A DNA stretch of 10,890 nt from JAVWHX01 sp036639875 (lineage in GTDB: Bacteria > Bacillota_I > Bacilli_A > Erysipelotrichales > Coprobacillaceae): NCBI GenBank assembly GCA_036639875.1, contig JAVWHX010000069.1, forward strand, positions 1 through 10,890. Reading direction: 5' to 3'. The translations under genes and the position numbers were made by a program. Every line of letters starts with the position of its first letter. The stretch's first letter is position 1. Below the pieces are notes generated by a model. That model was given only the letters and a program-made list of their open reading frames with translations, did no database searches and had not been told where the DNA came from. Shown in pieces: positions 1 to 4,949 of this stretch.

Positions 1-108
1 AAAGATGGAGATATTGTTGAACTTGGTGATCATAATTCATTACTTGAAAAGAATGGATTCTATGCTGATCTATATCGTTCACAATTTGAATCTAGTAAAG
101 AAGATTAA
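1..108 (+). CDS. ABC transporter ATP-binding protein, C-terminal end (partial)
   Basis: Only the last 35 codons are present; the gene begins before the window. The frame reads KDGDIVELGDHNSLLEKNG and continues FYADLYRSQF before a TAA stop. The pattern G-x-I-x-E-x-G-x-H-x-x-LL followed by G-x-Y-x-x-LY-x-x-QF is typical of what follows the H-loop in the nucleotide-binding domain of exporter-type (MsbA/LmrA-like) ABC proteins, in which membrane and ATPase domains are fused. The substrate cannot be inferred from this fragment. The gene is convergent with the M50 protease gene and ends at a shared terminator a few bases downstream. Confidence 0.8.
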   Translation, partial: KDGDIVELGDHNSLLEKNGFYADLYRSQFESSKED

Positions 109-112
109 AACA

Positions 113-143
113 AAGGACTAAACTTTAATAGAGTTTAGTCCTT
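113..143. terminator. bidirectional intrinsic terminator between convergent genes
   Basis: A perfect 12-bp stem (AAGGACTAAACT at 113-124, AGTTTAGTCCTT at 132-143) encloses a 7-nt loop. On the minus strand it is followed by a T-rich run (TTTGTTTT); on the plus strand by TATTGTTT. It can therefore end both the ABC gene on the plus strand and the protease gene on the minus strand. The last codons and stop of the minus-strand gene (from 135) lie inside the right half of the hairpin. Confidence 0.85.
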
Positions 144-1268
144 ATTGTTTGAAGTATTATGTTGTCTATAGATTTGATAAGCATAATTCATTAATTCTTT
201 TTCAGAATCAATATCACATTGATAAGGATATGTCTTGATAACTTGTTGGAAGTCATCCAGATGTTTTTGGGCTTGAAGTTCATCTTTGTTATATAAGAGT
301 TCATATGCATATTGAGTTCTGATAACACCTAGATACTTTTTCATAGCCTTAATAAACTGTTTGAATTCTTTAGTATATAAAGATTGAATATCTGTATTGT
401 CTTGAGAAACAAGAGAACAGAATATTTGATCATTTGTAAGAATATTTTGATGTATACCAAGAATAGGAATATTGTTTTCATCTATAAAATGAAGAATAGA
501 TTTTGCTTTCTCGAAGTCATGTTGATCTAGTGTTCTTTGAAAGTTAACAACCAATAAAGAAGAAGTTAAATCATTCTGAATATCTTCAGGTTTAAGATCA
601 AGAAATAAATCATCATCAATATCCTTTAAACGAATATTTTGAGAATTCAATTCATTAATCTTTAAAGTTAACCAGAATGCTCTCTTAGAAAGAGGATCCT
701 TATGAGTCTTAAGAGCATTAAACCCATCATTATTAACACCACCTAGCTTTAATGGAATTCCATTCATTAAAGCTAGATAAAACCCAAATAAAGCCATTAT
801 TAAACATAAAAGAGAAAGAATTGTATTATCTTTAAATAAGAAATATAATAAAATACTTATTAAACTTATAATAATATTAAAGAGACATCCTCCAATATTA
901 TAGAGAAAAGAAGGATAATGATTATCCTGATATGGAGGTGGAGCTAATAAACATTGTCCACCAGTTCCAGCTAATGAGAACCTTTTTAAAACAATATGAT
1001 TATTTTCCTTTATCCACATAAGATTACCAATCCTAAAAGAAACAAATTGATATCCAGATATCAATCCAAAGATGAGATGTCCAGCTTCATGAATAATAAC
1101 TTGAACAATAAAAGCTAAAATAAAAGCAAAGAATGCAGTGATGAGAATAACTATACTAAGCTCTTGCTTATCAAGCATACCACTTACATTATATCCAACA
1201 AATCCACCAATACACGCACCCATCGCAAGCTGTACTAACATCCCAAGCCATTTAGAATCCTTTTTCAT
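135..1268 (-). CDS. M50-family (site-2-protease-like) membrane metalloprotease with helical C-terminal domain
   Basis: This is a predicted integral-membrane zinc protease of 377 residues. The zinc-binding HEAGH motif is at residues 60-64, at the end of a hydrophobic helix (about 38-59). A second conserved segment, N169-G-I-P followed by N-D181-G, matches the NxxP...DG motif that supplies the third zinc ligand. The P-to-D spacing is 8 residues rather than the classic 4. More hydrophobic helices lie at about 11-29, 122-145 and 148-170. Residues from about 190 onward are soluble, charged and helix-rich, possibly TPR-like. The start ATG follows AAAAGGGG only 2 nt upstream, a short spacing, but no better start is visible. 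The gene is monocistronic and divergent from bioY. The family cleaves membrane-embedded substrates, such as anti-sigma factors or peptide precursors; nothing here identifies the substrate. Confidence 0.82.
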   Translation of the reverse strand: MKKDSKWLGMLVQLAMGACIGGFVGYNVSGMLDKQELSIVILITAFFAFILAFIVQVIIHEAGHLIFGLISGYQFVSFRIGNLMWIKENNHIVLKRFSLAGTGGQCLLAPPPYQDNHYPSFLYNIGGCLFNIIISLISILLYFLFKDNTILSLLCLIMALFGFYLALMNGIPLKLGGVNNDGFNALKTHKDPLSKRAFWLTLKINELNSQNIRLKDIDDDLFLDLKPEDIQNDLTSSLLVVNFQRTLDQHDFEKAKSILHFIDENNIPILGIHQNILTNDQIFCSLVSQDNTDIQSLYTKEFKQFIKAMKKYLGVIRTQYAYELLYNKDELQAQKHLDDFQQVIKTYPYQCDIDSEKELMNYAYQIYRQHNTSNNKD

Positions 1269-1292
1269 AACATAACCCCTTTTTTGTTTTTC

Positions 1293-1298
1293 ATTATA
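1293..1298 (-). promoter_or_regulatory. candidate -10 element for the M50 protease gene
   Basis: On the minus strand the hexamer TATAAT lies 24 nt upstream of the protease ATG, giving a predicted leader of about 18 nt that contains the AAAAGGGG ribosome site. No good -35 hexamer is seen at 16-18 nt spacing, where the sequence is ATGAAA-like. The adjacent inverted repeat at 1321-1358 begins just upstream of that position. Confidence 0.4.
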
Positions 1299-1320
1299 AC
1301 ATAATAAATTTTCACTTTCA

Positions 1321-1358
1321 TTATTGTAAAGTAAAAAATAAAAAATACTTTACAATAA
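1321..1358. promoter_or_regulatory. inverted-repeat operator upstream of bioY, probable BirA site
   Basis: Perfect 13-bp arms, TTATTGTAAAGTA (1321-1333) and TACTTTACAATAA (1346-1358), flank a 12-bp A-rich spacer. Written with 9-nt half-sites this is TTGTAAAGT-N14-ACTTTACAA. Known BirA operators have the form TTGTAAACC or TTGTTAACC, N14-16, then the reverse complement, so length, spacing and the TTGTAAA core agree; the last two half-site bases differ. The position, 37 nt before bioY, fits biotin-dependent repression of biotin uptake. The right arm contains TTTACA (1349-1354), a possible -35, with TATCTT 17 nt later, but that would start transcription almost at the ribosome site. TAAAAT at 1362-1367 is another possible -10. 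The exact bioY promoter is unresolved. Confidence 0.68.
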
Positions 1359-1394
1359 GAATAAAATATAGTATCTTACTTATGGAGGTATTTT

Positions 1395-1913
1395 ATGAAA
1401 ACAAAAGATATGTGTTTATGTGCATTGTTTGCAGTCTTAATTGCTGTTGGAGCATTTATTAAGTTACCAATATCAATTGTTCCAATTACAATGCAAACAT
1501 TATTTGTAATGTTAGCAGGCTTATTCTTAAAAGAAAAAGCAGTTTATAGTGTATTGTTATATGTAGGAATCGGTTTATTAGGATTTCCAGTCTTTACAAG
1601 TGGGGGAGGATTATCATATGTACTTGTTCCAACATTTGGATATTTAGTAGGATTTATAGTTTGTAGTTACTATTTAGGACATATAAAATCAGATAACTTC
1701 TATAAAACACTTATTCATTGTTTAATCGGAGTATTAATCATTTATATTATAGGTATATTATATTTCGTATTTATTCAATATGTTTATTATCAACAAGTAT
1801 TTGCATTCTCTTGGTTACTAACAAGCTTATTCCTAGTATTCCTTCCAGGAGACATATTATCATGTATAGTGGCTATTATTATACATAGACGTTTAAAGGC
1901 TTATGTTTCATAA
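1395..1913 (+). CDS. bioY: biotin ECF transporter substrate-binding (S) component BioY
   Basis: BioY is the membrane protein that binds biotin and imports it together with an energy-coupling module (EcfA, EcfA' and EcfT). The 172-residue length is usual for the family. Family signatures are VPITMQT at 29-35, GFPVFTSGGG at 63-72, PTFGYLVGF at 79-87 (Phe where Gly is more common) and PGD at 151-153 near the last helix. The rest is strongly hydrophobic with about six segments. GGAGG at 1384-1388 is 6 nt before the ATG. No bioM/bioN or other ECF genes are adjacent, so it probably uses a shared module encoded elsewhere. It is monocistronic, with an inverted-repeat operator upstream and a terminator overlapping its stop codon. 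Its likely physiological role is to feed biotin to AccB, encoded 3 kb downstream. Confidence 0.93.
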   Translation: MKTKDMCLCALFAVLIAVGAFIKLPISIVPITMQTLFVMLAGLFLKEKAVYSVLLYVGIGLLGFPVFTSGGGLSYVLVPTFGYLVGFIVCSYYLGHIKSDNFYKTLIHCLIGVLIIYIIGILYFVFIQYVYYQQVFAFSWLLTSLFLVFLPGDILSCIVAIIIHRRLKAYVS

Positions 1914-1926
1914 CATAAGTTTTTTT
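1900..1926 (+). terminator. intrinsic terminator of bioY
   Basis: The 8-bp stem CTTATGTT (1900-1907) / AACATAAG (1912-1919) with a TCAT tetraloop is followed directly by seven T residues (1920-1926). The hairpin covers the last codons and the TAA stop of bioY. Confidence 0.85.
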
Positions 1927-1981
1927 ATTTCTCAGGTATACTTCATATTCATAAGGATTTAGTAAATATTACCTGTGCATA

Positions 1982-2010
1982 TTGCTAGTAGGAAAGAAAA
2001 GGCGTATAAT
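1982..2010 (+). promoter_or_regulatory. promoter of the LPxTG surface-protein gene
   Basis: TTGCTA (1982-1987) and a perfect TATAAT (2005-2010) are separated by 17 nt, a good vegetative sigma-factor promoter. Transcription would start near 2017 and give a leader of about 93 nt before the ATG at 2110, with the hairpin at 2052-2085 inside it. This promoter lies within the upstream in-frame extension of the open frame and so argues against a start earlier than 2110. Confidence 0.65.
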
Positions 2011-2051
2011 TTAACTAAGGTAATTTATATTAAATTATTATTATCGTACTC

Positions 2052-2085
2052 TATAGTGTTTCTTATATTCATAAGAAACACTATA
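2052..2085. repeat. perfect inverted repeat (leader hairpin) before the surface-protein gene
   Basis: Two perfect 15-nt arms, TATAGTGTTTCTTAT (2052-2066) and ATAAGAAACACTATA (2071-2085), are separated by ATTC. It is not followed by a T-tract in either direction, so it is not an ordinary terminator. It ends about 12 nt before the ribosome site (GAAGG at 2098-2102), leaving that site free. It could be an RNA stability or control hairpin in the leader, or a protein operator. The right arm contributes to a second TATAAT (2082-2087) without a convincing -35. Confidence 0.75.
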
Positions 2086-2109
2086 ATTCAAATGAAAGAA
2101 GGTAACAAA

Positions 2110-3912
2110 ATGAGAAAACGAATAATAAACTTATTACTTGCATTTATAACTTGTATGTCAATGTGTATGACAGTTACACCGTTATATGCAGCAGATGAAA
2201 GTGAATTCAAAGTCAAAATTGCAAATGAAAATGGTGATGAATATGATGTTGATTTTAAAATAATAAGTGAAACTGATAAGACAGTGCAGTTAGGGACAGG
2301 ATACTTAAGCGAGGCTAATAAAAGTTTTTCGGGTGATTTGGTTATTCCTGAAACAGTAACTCATAATGACGAAAACTATAATGTTATAGCTATTGCAGAA
2401 TATGCCTTCGATACAAATACAAAAATTACTTCGGTTAAAGGTGATAGTATAAAAGAAGTTGGATATAAGTCATTCTCAAAATGTGGCAATCTAACATCTG
2501 TTCATCTTCCCGAAGCAACAACAATTAGAGACTCTGCGTTTTCAGAAAATGGTTTAACACTTGTCGATTTTCCACAAGCTAAAAAAATTGAAGTATACGC
2601 ATTTCAAGATTGTGGTGATTTAACATTTGTTAATCTCCCACAAGTAACAACAATTGATCAAAATGCATTTGTAAGTTGTGTGAATTTGGAAGTAATCAAT
2701 ATACCAAAAGCCATTGAGATTGGTTATAATACTTTCGATGGGAATTCTTCATTAAAAGTAATGGTTTTAGGTATTACGAAGGATGTTTCTTATCAATTTG
2801 GTTTGCTTAAAGTTTATCCCAAGTCTATTTATCTTCCAAAGGATAGCGGGCTTGATGATATAAAATTTGGTAGTGATCAATATTTAGCTAATAAATTAGC
2901 AGGTGAGGATGGGAAAATATTAAATTATAGTTTGAATGTAACAAATCCATCAAATATTGAAAAAGAAAGAGGTAAATCAGCTGAATTGACTGTAGTTGCT
3001 AATGTTGAGTCAGATATTGATGAAAAATGGTTGAGTAAAGATATTTCCTATCAATGGCAAAAGAATGTTGAGGGAAGTTGGACTAATCTAAAAGATGAGA
3101 CAGCAGTTACCTTGAAAATTGATAATTTAAAAGGTGGAGATGTTGGTAAATATCGTTGTATGATTACACCTATAGATTATATTGGACTTGAAAAGGCATC
3201 TGGTGAAGCAGAAGTTACAATTGCTGCTATAACTCCTGAAGTTGGAGATAGTAAAGTGACAGGAATTGAAGAGAATAAATCATATTCAAAAGGAAGTATT
3301 ATTGAATTCACTGTGAATGGGGCAGGAATGGATAATACTAGCCCAATTGAAGGAGATTTACGATATGTGCCAAAGAGTTGGAAAGTCAATCCAAGTGGGG
3401 ATTTTACAGATAACTACAGCGTAAAACTTGATACAAAAGATTTTAAGTTAGGTAAACATGAATTACAGATCACTTTTGAACAACAAAAATATGAATCTGG
3501 AGTATGGGAAAATACAGGTGTTGATGCTTTGACAAAGAGTGTTTCATTTGTTATTGGACCAAAGGATATAGCCGATACAACAATTCCAAATATAACAAGT
3601 GAAAAAGATTTAAATGATCTTGTTATTAAGGATGGTGAGACTGTATTGGTAAAAGATGTAGATTATACAGTCAAAACAGAAAAGAAAGATACTAAAGTGA
3701 TTGTTACAGTTACTGGTAAAGGTAATTATGCTGGTACTGTAACTAGAGAGTATACAGTAAGTAATGAAAATATTTCTGATAAAAAAGAACAGAATACGAC
3801 ATTACCAATAACTGGGGATACATCAAACATTATATTCTTAAGTTTAGGTGTTGTCTTATCTGGTTGTATTTTGTCATATACAAAGAAAAACAAAAAGATA
3901 AGTAAAATATAA
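2110..3912 (+). CDS. LPxTG-anchored cell-wall protein with BspA-type leucine-rich repeats and Ig-like domains
   Basis: A 600-residue secreted, sortase-anchored protein. The start at 2110 is chosen because GAAGG lies 7 nt upstream and a basic-hydrophobic signal peptide follows immediately (MRKRIINLLLAF..., cleavage likely after LYA at 25-27). The frame stays open upstream to a GTG at 1975, but that stretch contains the promoter. Residues about 91-220 form about five BspA-type (LRR_5) units of 22-23 residues with the pattern I-x-x-x-AF-x-x-C-x-x-L-x-x-V-x-L-P. Residues 285-372 look Ig-like (W316 and the YRC at 348-350). Residues 380-482 form a further beta-rich module of unknown role. Residues 495-550 resemble a KGNYxGT-type repeat. 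LPITG (565-569), a hydrophobic helix and a lysine-rich tail complete the sorting signal. The ligand is unknown; adhesion is plausible from the architecture. It is monocistronic with its own promoter and terminator. Confidence 0.88.
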   Translation: MRKRIINLLLAFITCMSMCMTVTPLYAADESEFKVKIANENGDEYDVDFKIISETDKTVQLGTGYLSEANKSFSGDLVIPETVTHNDENYNVIAIAEYAFDTNTKITSVKGDSIKEVGYKSFSKCGNLTSVHLPEATTIRDSAFSENGLTLVDFPQAKKIEVYAFQDCGDLTFVNLPQVTTIDQNAFVSCVNLEVINIPKAIEIGYNTFDGNSSLKVMVLGITKDVSYQFGLLKVYPKSIYLPKDSGLDDIKFGSDQYLANKLAGEDGKILNYSLNVTNPSNIEKERGKSAELTVVANVESDIDEKWLSKDISYQWQKNVEGSWTNLKDETAVTLKIDNLKGGDVGKYRCMITPIDYIGLEKASGEAEVTIAAITPEVGDSKVTGIEENKSYSKGSIIEFTVNGAGMDNTSPIEGDLRYVPKSWKVNPSGDFTDNYSVKLDTKDFKLGKHELQITFEQQKYESGVWENTGVDALTKSVSFVIGPKDIADTTIPNITSEKDLNDLVIKDGETVLVKDVDYTVKTEKKDTKVIVTVTGKGNYAGTVTREYTVSNENISDKKEQNTTLPITGDTSNIIFLSLGVVLSGCILSYTKKNKKISKI

Positions 3913-3918
3913 GATGTG

Positions 3919-3948
3919 TTAAAAATGACCTGTAAGGGTCATTTTTAA
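3919..3948 (+). terminator. intrinsic terminator after the surface-protein gene
   Basis: The perfect 12-bp stem TTAAAAATGACC (3919-3930) / GGTCATTTTTAA (3937-3948) has a 6-nt loop. The run of five T in the 3' arm serves as the U-tract, with A-rich symmetry on the other side, so it may work in both directions. It begins 6 nt after the stop codon. Confidence 0.85.
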
Positions 3949-4008
3949 GTATAAATAATGGATGGGTTGAGGTTGAATTATTTATTTTTATTTATTTGTA
4001 ATTATTTA

Positions 4009-4036
4009 TTGTAAATGATATCAAAAACTATATAAT
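4009..4036 (+). promoter_or_regulatory. possible distal promoter of the acpP operon
   Basis: TTGTAA (4009-4014) and TATAAT (4031-4036) are 16 nt apart. If used, it would give a leader of about 210 nt to acpP. In DNA this rich in A and T such matches are common, so it ranks below the promoter at 4152-4180. Confidence 0.35.
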
Positions 4037-4115
4037 GAAATGTGTATATAGCTTAATAAATAAAAATTTTATCTCAAATAATATGAATAATGTATGATGA
4101 AATAGTTAAAACTTT

Positions 4116-4137
4116 ATAATTAAAAAATTTTAATTAT
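4116..4137. repeat. AT-only palindrome upstream of the acpP promoter
   Basis: Perfect 10-bp arms ATAATTAAAA (4116-4125) and TTTTAATTAT (4128-4137) flank AA. It ends 14 nt before the -35 hexamer, so it could be an UP element or a regulator site. Because it contains only A and T, chance formation is possible. Confidence 0.45.
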
Positions 4138-4151
4138 TTTTGAAAAAAGTA

Positions 4152-4180
4152 TTTACAAATCCAGGAAAGGGGTATATACT
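4152..4180 (+). promoter_or_regulatory. main promoter of the acpP-acc-fab operon
   Basis: TTTACA (4152-4157) and TATACT (4175-4180) are spaced exactly 17 nt apart, preceded by A/T tracts that could serve as an UP element. The predicted start near 4187 gives a leader of about 65 nt. It is the best promoter match in the gap. Confidence 0.65.
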
Positions 4181-4187
4181 GACATTG

Positions 4188-4203
4188 CTTCAAAAATTTG
4201 AAG
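4188..4203. promoter_or_regulatory. palindrome at the predicted transcription start, candidate operator of the fatty-acid operon
   Basis: CTTCAAAAATTTGAAG consists of 7-bp arms (CTTCAAA / TTTGAAG) around AA and sits at about +1 to +17 relative to the promoter, a classic repressor position. Firmicute fatty-acid operons are commonly controlled by FabT or FapR. This sequence uses the same TCAAA/TTTGA pieces as a FabT box but in the opposite order (FabT boxes read TTTGA-N3-TCAAA), and it does not resemble the FapR consensus as I recall it. The cognate regulator is therefore unknown. Confidence 0.45.
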
Positions 4204-4251
4204 TATAAAATTAAAATTTTTTAAGTATACAACTTATAGGAGGAAGAATAT

Positions 4252-4476
4252 ATGTTTGAACAAGTAAAGAATGCATTAGTGGAATCATTAAATATTGATG
4301 GTGGGGAAATTAAATTAGAATCTAATTTAAAAGATGATTTAGGAATTGATTCATTAGCAGCAGTTGAGTTATCATTAGATCTTGAAACTGAATTTGATAT
4401 TGAAATTTCTGATGAAGAATTGGCAGCTTTAAAGACTGTTGAAGATATTGTAAAATTAATCGAATCAAAACAATAA
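4252..4476 (+). CDS. acpP: acyl carrier protein
   Basis: A small acidic protein of 74 residues that carries growing acyl chains on a phosphopantetheine arm. The attachment motif DSL lies in LGIDSLAAVEL, with Ser34 as the modified residue; the following helix II (VELSLDLETEF) and the acidic surface EISDEEL are typical of AcpP. Length is normal. It is the first gene of the operon, just behind the promoter, with a strong AGGAGG ribosome site. A hairpin overlapping its stop codon separates it from accB, so acpP may be made in excess of the enzymes. ACP partners in this window are FabH and FabK. Confidence 0.96.
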   Translation: MFEQVKNALVESLNIDGGEIKLESNLKDDLGIDSLAAVELSLDLETEFDIEISDEELAALKTVEDIVKLIESKQ

Positions 4477-4500
4477 GCTAAGATAAACTTAGCTTATTTT
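4472..4500 (+). terminator. hairpin between acpP and accB, possible partial terminator or processing site
   Basis: The 11-bp perfect stem AATAAGCTAAG (4472-4482) / CTTAGCTTATT (4488-4498) has a 5-nt loop and overlaps the acpP stop. The 3' side reads TTATTTTAA, a short, interrupted U-run, so termination would be leaky. The accB ribosome site (GGAGG at 4506-4510) follows only 8 nt later. No second promoter is evident for accB, so some readthrough must occur. Confidence 0.55.
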
Positions 4501-4517
4501 AATAAGGAGGACTTTAT

Positions 4518-4940
4518 ATGGATACTGAAAAGATAAAAGTTATTATGAAAATGTTTGAAGAAAGTCAAATTTCAAAGTTAGATCTTCAAGATGGAGATTT
4601 AAAAATAATATTAGAAAAAAATATGGAAACTGTTCAATATGTTGAATCTACTCCAGTAGTAATAAATAATCAATCTGTAAATAATGAAGTAAAAGAAGAA
4701 GCCAAAGGAACTGCTATTAAGAGTCCATTAGTTGGTACTTTTTATGCTTCTAGTGGAAAAGATAAAGAACCATATGTAAAAGTAGGTAGTCATATTAGTG
4801 AAGGTGATACTGTTTGTATTATTGAAGCTATGAAGGTTATGAATGAGATTAAGGCTCAAGTGAGTGGAACTGTTTTATCAATTGATGTTAAAGATGGGGA
4901 TACTGTTGAATTTGATCAAGTTCTTGTTATGGTTGGGTAA
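4518..4940 (+). CDS. accB: acetyl-CoA carboxylase biotin carboxyl carrier protein
   Basis: AccB carries the biotin that shuttles carboxyl groups between AccC and AccD/AccA. The protein has 140 residues. An N-terminal segment (1-35) is followed by a flexible, polar linker (about 36-65) and a C-terminal biotinyl domain (about 66-140). That domain begins KSPLVGTFYASS and contains EAMKVMNEI with Lys106 as the biotinylation site. GGAGG is 7 nt upstream of the ATG. accC starts 9 nt after its stop. Modification needs the biotin ligase BirA, not in this window, and biotin supplied for example through BioY encoded upstream. Confidence 0.95.
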   Translation: MDTEKIKVIMKMFEESQISKLDLQDGDLKIILEKNMETVQYVESTPVVINNQSVNNEVKEEAKGTAIKSPLVGTFYASSGKDKEPYVKVGSHISEGDTVCIIEAMKVMNEIKAQVSGTVLSIDVKDGDTVEFDQVLVMVG

Positions 4941-4949
4941 GGTGAAATC

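Larger units (their letters stand above)
3949..4251. other. AT-rich non-coding regulatory gap before the fatty-acid operon
   Basis: This stretch of about 300 bp is extremely AT-rich and has no credible gene. It holds an upstream candidate promoter, a long AT palindrome, a strong proximal promoter, a palindrome at the predicted transcription start and the acpP ribosome site (AGGAGG at 4238-4243, 8 nt before the ATG). The only small frame, at 3958-4014, lacks a ribosome site. Confidence 0.7.

Noticed and set aside
1933..1976. Short inverted repeat CAGGTA ... TACCTG upstream of the surface-protein promoter
   Set aside because: Only 6-bp arms about 30 nt apart, within chance expectation.
2052..2085. 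Invertible promoter (phase-variation switch) before the surface-protein gene
   Set aside because: The arms are separated by only 4 nt, so there is no invertible segment between them, and no recombinase gene is nearby.
1975..2109. In-frame N-terminal extension of the surface protein starting at a GTG at 1975
   Set aside because: It has no ribosome site, contains a good promoter and the leader hairpin, and would place the clear signal peptide 45 residues inside the protein. The ATG at 2110 with GAAGG upstream is better.
3177..3389. Minus-strand open frame of 70 codons inside the surface-protein gene
   Set aside because: It lies opposite a well-supported gene, has no ribosome site worth noting and shows no recognisable protein features.
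3958..4014. Possible 18-codon leader peptide before the fatty-acid operon
   Set aside because: No ribosome site upstream, located just after a terminator and before the predicted promoters, so it is probably not transcribed with the operon.
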